Part shown: positions 11,111 through 22,143 of the stretch, piece by piece
Layout: each line of letters opens with the position of its first letter
Numbering within the stretch: position 1 is the stretch's first letter
From: Clarkia xantiana subsp. parviflora
Taxonomy: Eukaryota; Streptophyta; Magnoliopsida; Myrtales; Onagraceae
Assembly (NCBI GenBank): GCA_036873135.1
Contig: JAPTYO010000003.1
Location: forward strand, 22,158,001-22,222,000
Length of the DNA stretch: 64,000 bases
Reading direction: 5' to 3'
Position numbers and translations under genes: made by a program
The notes under the pieces: generated by a model
Databases searched by the model: none
What the model saw: the letters and a program-made list of their open reading frames with translations, nothing else
What the model was told of the DNA's origin: nothing

Positions 11111-11997
11111 AGTGGGGATTAGTCTAGGTTGGAGCTGGGCTAGGTCCGGCTAGGTCAATTTGGAAAAATGGTTTTGTTTTGAAATTTTAGGAGTAAATTG
11201 AACAAAATAAAAGTTAGGGATGTATTAGAGAGACTAAATTGTAACAAAATTGAAAGTTTTGGGTTGCTCACGTACATGGCACATGCCATTTAACGGCCAT
11301 TTTTGATGGAACACTAACGGTGGTATACAAACGTTACAAAATGGAAACATGTGGTACCAATTTGGTACAAAAAAATACTAATGGTATGAACAATGTATTT
11401 TTTGCAAACATATGGTACCAAAAAGACCCTTAACCTAAAATTAACATTATAAGCAACAAAAAGCATGTAGTTTTCCACTTTTTTGAAGTACCAATTTCTT
11501 GATTTCCACAAGTTCTTGTTCCGTCTGAAAAAAATGTGGAAATCAAACAAATCTGGTAGTCGGGACAACGAATATAAACGTTGTAAATTTGTATCCGATA
11601 GGAGAGAGATAGCAAAGAATTTGGGAAAGCCATTTCAATACGGTTATGCCTTATTGACGCAAGATACTTTATCTCCCAGTTCAAGGCTGCAGGTAGTTAC
11701 CAAGTTGCGAGTCCTGGATCAACTCAACACTCGTCATAAAGAGCAAGAAGAGAAATTCTTGAATACATCAGCTGCAACACATGGCAGCTGATGTGTTACA
11801 TCTCAGCCAATTAGCTTATGACATGTTGCAAAAATAGTCTAGTACAATGCCACATGTCACTTCCTAACTGGCTGAGATGTAACCCATCAGTTGCCATGTG
11901 TTGCAGCTGATGTATTCAAGAATTTCTCAGAGCAAGAAAGTACGTACGTACAATTTACACGCATGCACAAATATAAATCTCTCTTTATTTTTTCATA
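11109..11997. repeat. Direct duplication, copy 1
   Basis: From GTGGGGATTAGTCTAGG through to CTCTTTATTTTTTCATA the sequence is repeated almost base for base at 12033-12980. It contains the right half of a foldback element (11149-11435), a middle part with no recognised content (11440-11739) and a complete MITE (11750-11928). Short open frames in it (for example 11483-11791) are repeated with changes in both copies and are not called as genes. Confidence 0.85.
11750..11928. mobile_element. 179-bp palindromic MITE with 10-bp target duplication (copy 1)
   Basis: The ends GAGAAATTCTTGAATACATC and GATGTATTCAAGAATTTCTC are inverted, and the inverted repeat extends about 60 bp through CAGCTGCAACACATGGCA and GTTACATCTCAGCC. 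It is flanked by the exact direct repeat AGAGCAAGAA (11740-11749 and 11929-11938). A 9-11 bp duplication suggests the Mutator superfamily. Confidence 0.85.
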
Positions 11998-12032
11998 AAA
12001 TTTATGAAATTGCCCTCCTACGAAGTTCGATG

Positions 12033-12980
12033 CGAGTGGGGATTAGTCTAGGTTGGAGCAAGCATGGGCTAGGTCCGACCCTGGGTCGAGGTCACCAGAC
12101 CCAGGCGACCTAGTCCATGGCTAGGTCCGGCTAGGTCAATTTGGAAAAATGGTTTGGTTTTGAAATTTTAGGAGTAAATTGAACAAAATAAAAGTTAGGG
12201 ATGTATTAGAGGGTCTAAATTGTAACAAAATTGAAAGTTTTGGGCTGCTCACGTGCATGACACATGCCATTTAACAGCCATTTTTGACGGAACACTAACG
12301 GTGGTATGCAAACGGTACAAAATGGAAACATGTGGTACCAATTTGGTACAAAAAAATACTAATGGTATGAACAGTGTATTTTTTGCAAACATATGGTACC
12401 AAAAAGACCCTTAACCTAAAATTAACATTATAAGCAACAAAAAGCATGTAGTTTTCCACTTTTTTGAAGTACCAATTTCTTGATTTCCACAAGTTCTTGT
12501 TCCGTCTGAAAAAAATGTGGAAATCAAACAAATCGGGTAGTCGGGACAACGAATATAAACGTTGTAAATTTGTATCCGATAGGAGAGAGCGAGAGCAAAG
12601 AATTTGGGAAAGCCATTTCAATACGGTTATGCCTTGTTGACGCAAGATACTTTATCTCCCAGTTCAAGGCTGCAGGTAGTTACCAAGTTGCGAGTCCTGG
12701 ATCAACTCAACACTCGTCATAAAGAGCAAGAAGAGAAATTCTTAAATACATCAGCTGCAACACATGGCAGCTATGTGTTACATCTCAGCCAATTTGCTTA
12801 TGACATGTTGCAAAAATAGTCTAGTACAATGCCACATGTCACTTCCTAGCTGGCTGAGATGTAACACATCAGTTGCCATGTATTGCAGCTGATGTATTCA
12901 AGAATTTCTCAGAGCAATAAAGTACGTACGTACAATTTACACGCATGCACAAATATAAATCTCTCTTTATTTTTTCATAT
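12033..12980. repeat. Direct duplication, copy 2
   Basis: Second copy of 11109-11997. It carries an extra segment near its start (about 12061-12118, ACCCTGGGTCGAGGTCACCA and following) that copy 1 lacks, and scattered substitutions. Copy 1 and copy 2 are separated by about 35 bp (11998-12032). It ends in a short AT dinucleotide run at 12977-12988. Confidence 0.85.
12733..12910. mobile_element. Palindromic MITE, duplicated copy
   Basis: Same element as 11750-11928, with the left flank AGAGCAAGAA (12723-12732) kept and the right flank changed to AGAGCAATAA (12911-12920). Because it shares the flanking sequence of copy 1 on both sides, it arose by the segmental duplication and not by a second insertion. 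Confidence 0.85.
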
Positions 12981-14983
12981 ATATATATAGCAATAGCATG
13001 TTGAATTGATTATGGAATCTAATTTTGGCATAAACCATAGTGTGGAGCCTCAGTTCCCCAAGTGACGAACTTTATCCAAGCTTTATGACATTGGAGGATC
13101 TCCGTCAACCGGGACGTGGGTTCATACGCAACGATACTCTCTCTGATCGTACAACTCCAATTCTTTAATTGGACAATCACTCCATGATATATTTATCACC
13201 AGTTAATATTTATATGTGGCTCGCACTTTGTGCAGAATACAAAACATCTCTCTCCCTTTCTCAAGGTTGTTGGCTAGAGGTGGTATGTACCAAAATTATT
13301 ATTGTCTCAATTTAAGCTTTTTATTATACATCTTTTATATTTAAAATCATGTAATATTGTCTCTTTTCCATTAAAATCAGATCGTTAAATATTTTAAAAA
13401 TACTCATATTAAAATTAGAATTATAGAAGTATATATATGTCCTTATTTTAATCACTAATTAATAGATTTATAATACTAGTTTGTTATTACTATAAGTTCT
13501 CCTAAAATAATTTCTAACAATTCATCCATACATGTTTACAATATACAACATGGTTTAAAATGATGGTAAGTGACACTTCCTTCATTCATCAATCCAAATT
13601 TTCGTTAAATACATTTTAAATATATAAAGTAACCGAGTAATTTATAACTAAGCCCTAATGATTCAGTAAAGTTGCAGCTAAGTTAATTGGACCTTAACCA
13701 ATTGGGGATCAATTGCGTATTGATATTTTTGTAGTATAACCATTAGTCTTAAATTTTATATTTATAAAACTTAAGTATTCTCGTTAATTTTTTAAATTTA
13801 AAATGTATATATCGAAAATTTTGAATAAATGATTGAAGAAAATAATAATCTTTTTCAAATGTATTTATATATTTTACATAAGTGTTAGAAGATGGGCTAG
13901 AAGTCCAATTCGGAGGCTTTTGGGCTAAAGGTTATTTGTGTCAAATTGATACAAATATCTAAATTCAGCAATTGATTCAACAATGAGATAGCGATATACA
14001 TTGTAATTTTTTTTACACCTATTAAACCATTAAATTGTTCTCTCATAATTGTGCTATTGTTAAAATAATATTTAACCAAAGCTAAGTACTGATTATATTT
14101 TTAAAATAACTGATTTTGTTAGGTGATCCCTATGATAGACTAATCAGATTTGGCATAAAAACTAATTTAAACCAAACCGAACTATATTTTAGCCGAATTA
14201 AATTGTTTTAGAACTGATTTTATCAATTGATTCAATAACTAAATTAGTTATTCGATTATTATATTGATTTTAAATCTAGAAACAGTATTTTTTTAAAAAA
14301 TTTCATAAATATTTGGTATAGTATTTAAAAATAAATATATATATTTAAGAAAAAAATTAAATCAATCTAAATATCTAACGAAAGTCTAAACTATTTTTTC
14401 ATTTATCTTATTAAATCTTTATTACACTTTTGCATTTGTGTATTATTCTCATGGTCGTCGACTTTCAAAATACAATTCGGTTTAGTTTTCAATTTTTATT
14501 GTTAATACAATTCGGTTTAGTTTAAATTTGTTATGAACCGGTATAATTTATCATATTTTTTGGTTGAACTAATCCGGTTCCGTTTAAATTGATTACGACC
14601 AGTTTATTACTAATCCGGTTATTATAAATTAAATAGCCACAATTAAGATGAAAAACCGAATTAAATTACTTTTTCCTATGCAACTGAGTTTAAAACTAAT
14701 TCATAAACCTAATTGTGCCCATCTCTATTCTATAATCCACTTAATTGGAAATGACGTGATCAGTATTGAATTTTGATTCGACTTTTGGAATCGACTTTAC
14801 TTTAGGTAGGAGCCGAAATCAATCAACGTAATTTAATATCAATCGACTTTACTCATCGTCTCATTCTATATATATAATAATAATAATATAGACAAAATAA
14901 AGACTAAACAGTGTCAAATATAATCGAAGAAAGAAAAAAAAAATTAACAAAACAAATTTTATAAAAGCATTTATTTAATATTA
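12981..14983. other. AT-rich intergenic stretch, no gene seen
   Basis: About 2 kb without a convincing reading frame; the best candidate (13897-14079, minus) is 60 codons of AT-rich text. No repeat boundary or RNA gene was recognised. The right end is the 3' side of the C2-domain gene on the minus strand. Confidence 0.6.
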
Positions 14984-15820
14984 TCAGAAATCAAATCCAC
15001 CGTCGAAGCCACCATCGTAACCGCCCATATCACCGGCATCAGATATCATATCTCCGATCAACAGCCCACCCAGCAATCCTCCCATCAATCCCAGCCCCAT
15101 CTTACTGCCTCCGTTCTTCTTAGGTGGCAGCTGCGCCGCCGGCGGGTATCCATACGCTTGTGGAGGGTACTGCGGCGGATAGCCGTGCGACTGCGCGTAT
15201 TGCGGCGGATAACCATAACCTGGCTGGGCATAGCCTTGAGGCGGGTACGCCGCGTAACCAGAGCTGCTCCCCGCCGCTGCCGGATACGCCGCCGCCGGAT
15301 ACGCCATCGCAGGTTCGTCTGATCCCTTCATCGGCGCCGGAGCAGCAGCATACGCCTGAGGAGCAGCATAAGCCGGCGCAGCGGGAAGAGTATACGTATA
15401 CTTATCCCCAAATCGGTACGCGAAATCCAAACTGCCTTTCTTCTTCCCTTTCGATGTCACCACGACGTAACTCGCTGTCTTCTCAGATCTACTTTCCCCA
15501 GCGGAGCTATCGAGGAGCTCCTTCAGAGAGACGCGAACCTCGCCGACAACCGTGTCCCCGAGAGATCGATCCGACATGATCGTGAAAACGAGCGCGACGC
15601 GATCCGTCTGGACGGCGGACTCATCGAGGGTAAACTTCATCGGGAAGTTCCACTGGGGGCTGGTGCCGGCGTCCTTGTCGACGGGAGTCTTCTGTCGGTG
15701 GCCGGCGGCGCCGGATAAGGTGACGACGACGTAGACGTCCATCTTGGAGAGGAGATTGACGTTCTTGAGGCCCTTGGCGGAGAGAACGGTGATATCGAGA
15801 GGTCTACACTCCATGATCAC
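14984..15820 (-). CDS. C2-domain protein, SRC2-like, intronless
   Basis: A single 278-codon frame with strong GC bias. Residues 1-115 are a C2 domain (RPLDITVLSAKGLKNVNLLS, KMDVYVVVTL, GTSPQWNFPMKFTL, GEVRVSLKELL). About 145-235 is Pro/Tyr/Ala/Gln-rich with repeated YPPQ and YPAA units. The end is glycine-rich with a hydrophobic run (MGGLLGGLLIGDMI, about 242-255). This layout matches the SRC2 family, linked to cold response and membrane or protein-storage trafficking. Of the usual calcium-binding aspartates several are replaced (MDVYV, not DPYV), so calcium binding is uncertain. A second Met at codon 3 is an alternative start. CGCG boxes and a TATA-like run lie upstream. Confidence 0.9.
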   Translation of the reverse strand: MIMECRPLDITVLSAKGLKNVNLLSKMDVYVVVTLSGAAGHRQKTPVDKDAGTSPQWNFPMKFTLDESAVQTDRVALVFTIMSDRSLGDTVVGEVRVSLKELLDSSAGESRSEKTASYVVVTSKGKKKGSLDFAYRFGDKYTYTLPAAPAYAAPQAYAAAPAPMKGSDEPAMAYPAAAYPAAAGSSSGYAAYPPQGYAQPGYGYPPQYAQSHGYPPQYPPQAYGYPPAAQLPPKKNGGSKMGLGLMGGLLGGLLIGDMISDAGDMGGYDGGFDGGFDF

Positions 15821-15997
15821 GACTGTGGAAGATGATATGAATACAAATTTAGGGTTTTGTGGTTTATGAGGGAGAAGAAATTAATTGATCTGATCTAGAG
15901 AGAATCAAGAAATAGAGGATATAGGAATTAAAGAGAAGTAATGCCAAGGTCCATTTTATATGGACGATATAGAAACCGACGTATATGTATTTTATTC

Positions 15998-16037
15998 GTA
16001 TATATAATATATATAAATACACGCGTCTTATACGCGT
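15998..16037 (-). promoter_or_regulatory. TATA-like run and two CGCG boxes upstream of the C2 gene
   Basis: Read on the minus strand, two ACGCGT hexamers (16032-16037 and 16021-16026) lie 5 bp apart and are followed at once by an extended TATTTATATATATTATATAT run (15998-16019), about 180 bp upstream of the C2 gene start. CGCG boxes (VCGCGB) are bound by calmodulin-binding CAMTA factors, which would suit a calcium- or cold-responsive SRC2-like gene. The link is inferred. Confidence 0.45.
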
Positions 16038-16039
16038 GA

Positions 16040-16837
16040 ATTCAGATGATAGGGAGAACTGCAAACGTCATTTTCTTCTTATGGGGGAGAATCTTCTATT
16101 CTATACATGTATTTTCTAGAGAGCTTCGGTGGTTGACTTGACCACATCGGTTTCTAATTCTATCAAAATAGGGTTAAAGTTTAATGTTTCGGCAGTCAAA
16201 ACTAAATTGCTAATTGATTTTTTTAGTTAGAATCTGCAAGCGCTTAATCATGTTAAGATTAATTTTCTCAAATATTAAATTTGTTGGGTTTCACTTTATA
16301 TCATTTAAAACTAGCGTTAAAATTGGAATGAAGTCGTAGTATATTTTTATTTTGATTGGATGTATAACGTATCAATTCATTGTGATTGACTATTCGTCGT
16401 ACGCATTAGATCCTAACGTATCAAACTTGTTGTAATTCGACGTACGTATCAGATTTGTTACCAAAAAGTGTCACATGATCACATTATGTAAGTTTTAATG
16501 TTGATTTTAATGTAAAAGTGAAACGTAATAAATTTGTTAATTCGAAAATTCAGTGAGACACTTTATCACAACATGACTATAATTGAGATTGCTTTTAGAT
16601 CTTTAACCTTTTTATATTTATATTTTGCTAATTCATATTTTACATATGTATATATTTTATCGGTTGTTCAACTATCAGCTAGTAATTTATTATATTTTTA
16701 TTAATCATGTGTTGTATACATGACATTTTCATCCAAATTGTAGAGAAATACTAACAAAATTAGCAATTTGTAAGTCAAATGAGAATTTTATATAAAAAAA
16801 ATCACTCATTACGTTTTAAGAAGCATAATAATAATAT
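16040..16837. other. Intergenic DNA, nothing recognised
   Basis: AT-rich stretch between the C2 gene promoter and a MITE. No reading frame of note and no RNA gene were found. Confidence 0.55.
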
Positions 16838-17370
16838 TTGTTAACAAGTCTTTTGGTCCATGATGTTTGACAAATTTTGAGTTTTGGTCAGTGATGTTTT
16901 TTTTATACTTAATTTTGGTACCATATGTTTGCAGATATTTTTCTAGTTTTGGTCTAACCGTTACATTCTGTTCATTTTTTGAGATGTTCAAGTCACGTGA
17001 TCCACCCTAAACTTTCAATTTTGTTCAATTTAGTCCCTCTAATACTTTCCTAACCATTTTTTTTGGTTCAATTTAGTCCCGAAGTTTCAAAAAATTCAAT
17101 TGGACCTATTGTCCAATTGGGGTCAATTTTGAAACTTCGGGACTAAATTGAACCAAAAAAAAAGGTTAAAAATGTATTAGAGGGACTTAATTTAAAGTTT
17201 AGAGTGGATCACGTGACTTGAATATGTCAAAAAATGGACGGAATGTAACGGTTAGACCAAAACTAGAAAAAATCTGCAAACATATGGTACCAAAACTAGG
17301 TTAAAAAAAAACATATTTGACCAAAACCCAAAAGTTGTCAAACATCATGGACCAAAAGACCAGTTAACGC
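16838..17370. mobile_element. Long-TIR Mutator-like MITE (family B), copy 2
   Basis: Inverted arms of about 240 bp (GTTAACAAGTCTTTTGGTCC left, GGACCAAAAGACCAGTTAAC right) meet around GGACCTATTGTCCAATTGGG near 17107. It is flanked by the exact 9-bp direct repeat TAATAATAT (16829-16837 and 17371-17379). No reading frame. It is followed by a run of A at 17407-17430. Confidence 0.85.
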
Positions 17371-17604
17371 TAATAATATATGACTAATCTCACTTTATAC
17401 CATCAGAAAAAAAAAAAAAAAAAAAAAAAACTTTTATACGGCACACTAGACACTCCTGCATGGTAAAACAAAGAGAGTTTTACAATAGGGAACTTTTACC
17501 TCGCTTTCCATTATCTACAATCTCATTTTGGTTCTTCAAAGATCCTTTTTCATTTTAGTAAACCTAGTATTTCAATTTTACAGCAACTTTTTAGTCATCT
17601 CCAA

Positions 17605-17676
17605 GGTTCTATGGTGTAGTGGTTAGCACTCTGGACTTTGAATCCAGCGACCTGGGTTCGACTCCCGGTAGGACCT
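17605..17676 (+). tRNA. tRNA-Gln (anticodon TTG)
   Basis: 72 nt folding into a full cloverleaf. The acceptor stem GGTTCTA pairs with TAGGACC. The D arm contains the A box TGGTGTAGTGG, the anticodon loop is CTTTGAA with anticodon TTG, and the T arm contains the B box GGTTCGACTCC. A T run (CTTTTATT) just downstream serves as pol III terminator. It is intronless, and CCA is not encoded. The cytosolic plant tRNA-Gln pattern is followed throughout. Confidence 0.96.
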
Positions 17677-18076
17677 CTTTTATTAAATCTATTTTTACTG
17701 CATATCTTGTAGCCAATACAAAATTGCAGCAATGAATTCAACAGACTGAAACATTACCCGGAAATCATTTACAGGCCGAATCTTGGATGTTGATTAAAAT
17801 TATTATCTATTCGGACCTTTGTCATAACAACAGTTTCTGTTAATCAATATTCATATCATCATCCTCCATCACTTTCTGTACAAACTGTTTTACTGCATCT
17901 GCAAATCAAAATTCCAGCAAATGAATTCAACAGACTCAAACATTCATTATGTTAATAAATATTCACACCACCCTCCTTCCATCACTTCCTGTAATAATAA
18001 TCATCTGCTAGAAAGCTAGATAAAGCTTTACATCATTTACATAGCTAGTATTTACATAGTTATCTACACCACACAC

Positions 18077-20460
18077 TTACTGAATGCCTATACTCAAGTT
18101 GAGTAATGCTTCACAAGCAATGCCAACCCTTTCATCCTCTGCATCGAAATAATGTTTTAATTATTGGTTAACAGGTCTTTTTGTCCATGATATTTGACCA
18201 CTTTTGGATTTTGATCCATGATTTTTTTTTGCCTAGTTTTGGTACTATATGTTTGCAGATTTTTCTAGTTTTGGTCCGACTGTTACATTCTGTCCATTTT
18301 TTCCGTTAAGTGACATGTGCAAGTCACGTGATCCACCATAAACTTTCAATTTTGTTCAAATTTGAGGGAATTGACCTATTGAACTAGGTTTAGGGTATCA
18401 ATTCCCCCCAAAATTTGACCCATTAAATCTGGTTCAATTCGCCCAAATTGAACTAGGTTTACGGTGTCAATTCCCCCAAATTTGAACAAAATTGAAAGTT
18501 TAGGGTGGATCACGTGACTTGCACATGTCACTTAACGGAAAAATTGGACGGAATATACCGGTCGGACCAAAACTAGAAAAATCTACAAACATATAGTACC
18601 AAAGTTCCAATACTAGGCAAAAAAAAAAAAAATCATGGACCAAAATCCAAAAGTGGTCAAACATCATGGACCAAAAGACACGTTAACCCTTAATTATTAT
18701 ACGGAAAATAGCAAGCAAATGATATGTTGACTATAACAGAAAATGATGAGTGCTGTGTTGTTACCTTGAAGAAGTTTTCTTAACTTATTATTTTCTGGAT
18801 TTGAGACTTGGAAGCCACGGCTCCTTCTCGAATTATTCCCCTCTTCTGCAACTCCATCGTCTTCTCTGTTGAGCTTCTTCCTCCTCTTTGGATCATTCAC
18901 TGAACCTGTCTTAATATTATACTTGGGCTTGCTGCTACACTCTGCTATTCCTTTGAATCCCTTATTTGTTATGATGTTCTTCATCTGGCAATGGGAAGAA
19001 GTAGACTGATTTTGATGCATTGTCCTTGACTATGGAGTATGATTCAATAGCATTGCAACATTACAAAATGAATGTACATATACATAGCAATGCTACAAGG
19101 TCTGAAACTTTAAGTGCAATTTAGAGTGAAAACAAAATCTTTTCCATTTCAAGAAACGGTTGACTTCCTAACTCTACTACTACTCAATTCCATATATAAT
19201 AAGATTTTTCACTTTGTAGCATTACTCTTATGTATAAGTTACAAGAGAGACTTACAATTTGTTCTCCGGATTCAGGAACTTGGGAATAACTTCTTGTTTT
19301 CTCTTCATCATTATTATCATCACATCTTGATTTATAAACTTTCCCTTCATAATATATTCCAAAATTATGAAGTCAGCTAGCCACTTTATATAAGTCCAAA
19401 CGAAACATCTATAATAACAAAAGAGATGCTTCCGGTTTTGAGAAAAATACGAGATTTTGAAAATGTATTCATTCCGATCACTCAGGAACTTATTTCTGGG
19501 CATATACGTATTTTTCTAACATATCCAAACAATCAACCCTAGCTCGACAAAAGTCTCTTTTATTGATTAGGTAGTAAGTAATTACCATTAGCATTAGCAT
19601 TAGAATTTGGTTTTGGAGATTGTCGTTCCTTTTCATACTGATGGCATTCATGTTGTTTCTCTAATTTCGCCAAACTACCTTCTTTAGCACCATTTGTTTC
19701 TTCATCACCATCACTTTCTTCCTGTAAAGCACAGATTTTTATTTATACGGATCAAGATTCACTCGATAATACAAACAATGTGCAGAGTATAGTAGCTCCT
19801 CGAGACTAAATACTATGGCTAGTTCATGAGTATTTTTTGAATTATTACTCACCAGAAATTTGCAGCGATCCACCACAATGGCGATGAAACCACCAGCGGT
19901 AGCAATACCTTCTCGAAGAGACAAATATGCCTGCATGTCAAAGAGACCTTTCTGTAACTAAAAAAAATTCTTTTTTTCCTTCAATGTATAATAAATTTAA
20001 GGAATAAAGACAAATCTACCTTGTTCATGCTGTAAAGAGCCTCCAACATGTCCTTTGTTCTAACTTCATGCAGCTCAACTCCCACCTGCACAAATACAAC
20101 ACGCACATTATTAGAATTTAACCAAACAAGTTATAAGTAACTACATAGAAGGGGAACTATATCATACCTTGAGCCAATCGGTCCCGTACTTCCTGTATGC
20201 TTCATAGAAGCAGAACAACTCTTGAGAACTCCAGGTTGGTCCAAGCATACTTCTCAAATCTCTCCTCTACAAGAAGAGACTATATAAGACTGTGTTCTTT
20301 TTTAGGCCACCAATGTGATTTATTTATTATCTACTATCATAAGCCCCAAACAGATTTAGTTCTCTGTATAATCTACAAAAGTCACCTTTGTTCTACGAAC
20401 TGAATTCCCCCGATCTTTCTCCATTTGACTTACGGAATTTGAGTTCATAGTCAACACCAT
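18077..20460 (-). CDS. Short SANT-domain protein related to ALWAYS EARLY (LIN-9 family)
   Basis: Eight minus-strand exons: 20386-20460, 20168-20266, 20020-20085, 19853-19930, 19586-19721, 19256-19338 (or from 19344), 18765-19029, 18077-18138; about 287 aa. Residues 26-110 match the N-terminal SANT/Myb region of ALY proteins: LGPTWSSQELFCFYEAYRKY, GTDWLKVGVELHEVRTKDML, EALYSMNKAYLSLREGIATA. ALY/LIN-9 proteins belong to the MuvB/DREAM cell-cycle complex. A basic motif (DPKRRKKLNRE, about 215) looks like a nuclear signal. The C terminus is EDERVGIACEALLNLSIGIQ. Full ALY proteins are about 1000 aa with a DIRP domain, absent here, yet the frame closes cleanly, so this is a short paralog or truncated gene. 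Exon 6 has a weak acceptor. The last intron holds a 524-bp MITE. Confidence 0.8.
18166..18689. mobile_element. Long-TIR Mutator-like MITE (family B), copy 3, inside an intron
   Basis: Inverted arms start GGTTAACAGGTC and end with the mirror GACACGTTAACCC; the centre near 18400-18440 has a repeated AACTAGGTTTAGGGTATCAA-type motif. Exact 9-bp target duplication TTAATTATT at 18157-18165 and 18690-18698. It occupies most of the last intron of the ALY-like gene, 28 bp from the final exon. Confidence 0.85.
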
Positions 20461-22143
20461 GGACGAATGAGATTACCCAATCTGAACATAAAAAAATCCT
20501 ACAATTATTAACAATCTCTTATTACGGTAAGAAAAGGTAGTTTGAAGCAGATTGAATCAGTAGGAAGCAGGAATTGGAATCAAAATAAAACAGAAATCAA
20601 AATAAATAGACAGCGTTGATGATGGGAGAAAACAAAGACATGTTTAGATGATGACAAATTATGTGCAACTAAAAGAAGATCCGGGTGAATCGAAAAATCA
20701 GATCATAACCCTAAAAGATATCCTTTGAAGTGCAAATTACAACTGAACATACAGATGCATAATGTTCCAATCAAAATCAAAGTTTTAACGGAATGTTGAA
20801 AGATAAGTGACAAAACTTTGCGAAACAGGCAGATTTTATCACAATTCCCATCCTAATCAAAACATCCAGTGATCAACATATCACAGCAAACTCCATGAAA
20901 GCTTCAAAAGAGGGGGTTTAGGGTTCAAAACCTGATCGGTAACCCTTGAGCAGCGTGATCAGTAGTCAAGTCCCACAATTTAGACTTAGAGGCAGAAGTA
21001 GTACTGAAAGCCTGAATCTATCGAACACGAACAGGTAATCGGCGTATAAGTAACAGCGATAGAGGAATGGCAGCAATGAATGGTATTGAGGCCAGTAGTA
21101 CAGTTTGGCGGGAAGAGGAAGTTATACTATAAGAGAGATTAACAGTGGCGCACTTCGGTTACGAAGTTATATACACCCGGTGCACAAACATGCTTCTAAA
21201 AAAATTAATCGCTTTAAAGCTATTTTGGGGAGATCATGAGAACATCCGGTGTACCTAAAAAGATGCTATTTCTTAATAGTTTCGTAGGGCTCCATTTATA
21301 TGGGCTTGCATTGGGCTATAGACTTCCATTGGGCTTGCAATAGCGTACCCCCAATTTTGGTCCTATACTACTCACACCATGAACTTAATTTTTATTATTA
21401 TTATACCCCTACTTCTTTTCAGATATACTGCATGAACATTATCTTAATAATTGGAGAAAATAGCATCAAAAACAAAAATATAGTCTTAAAATAATCTTTT
21501 AAACTAGTAAAATTAACATAAAATGAGAAAAACTTGAACGCGATGACATCTCTGCATATATTCGAAAAGCAGTGCATTTTTGGGAATGTTTGTTTATAAA
21601 AAAACAGCATTACAATACTGAAAAGGTAATAATATTATAATAAATTAAATGAAATAAATGTGTCATTTAATAAAGAGAAAGTAACACCAATGCGTTTTAA
21701 AACTTAAATTCACCGATTTCATTATTAATATTTTAACTTAATTTAGAAGAATCAATCAGAACTATAATCCTCTAGATTTAGATGGATTGATTGATTTTAT
21801 TCTCAATTTTAACTTCTATTTTAATATTTTACTAAAAATGCTCTTAAAATAATTGTTCATGATATACATCTCTAAGTCACTCTAATATACTACTACTTTT
21901 AATTTTGTATAATTTAGTCCCTCCAATTTGAATTTATAATGCCAAAAAAAACACGCATTTGCAGACTTCTTATGCACCACTATAAATCCCACTTATATAC
22001 AAATAAACAAATTACCAACAACATTTCCAATTCCAAAGGTGGTAAAAAAGATGACCTGATTCTCCTGTCCATGAAAACTGAAACCCTACTCCATATATGC
22101 AATGCCCGCCATATTTGTAACGTAAACCTTTCTGAAATGAGAC
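20461..22143. other. 5' region of the ALY-like gene and intergenic DNA before the REV3 3' end
   Basis: The part next to 20460 up to about 21120 is probably leader, leader intron and promoter of the ALY-like gene; it includes an E2F-type site at 21104. From 21180 to 22143 the DNA is AT-rich with no supported gene; the right end is the 3' UTR of REV3. Frames such as 21939-22190 overlap the REV3 3' end in antisense and are not called. Confidence 0.5.
21104..21114. promoter_or_regulatory. E2F-type site upstream of the ALY-like gene
   Basis: TTTGGCGGGAA fits the E2F consensus (WTTSSCSS) very well. It sits about 645 bp upstream of the ALY-like start codon, close to the likely transcription start if the leader is interrupted by an intron. 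LIN-9/ALY proteins act together with E2F in MuvB/DREAM complexes, so cell-cycle control of the gene is plausible but inferred. Confidence 0.5.

Noticed and set aside
11483..11791. Possible small gene, repeated at about 12480-12819
   Set aside because: The two copies differ by small insertions that change the frame, and the end falls within a MITE, so it is repeat sequence.
15124..15579. 151-codon plus-strand frame
   Set aside because: It is opposite the C2-domain gene and reflects its GC-rich third positions.
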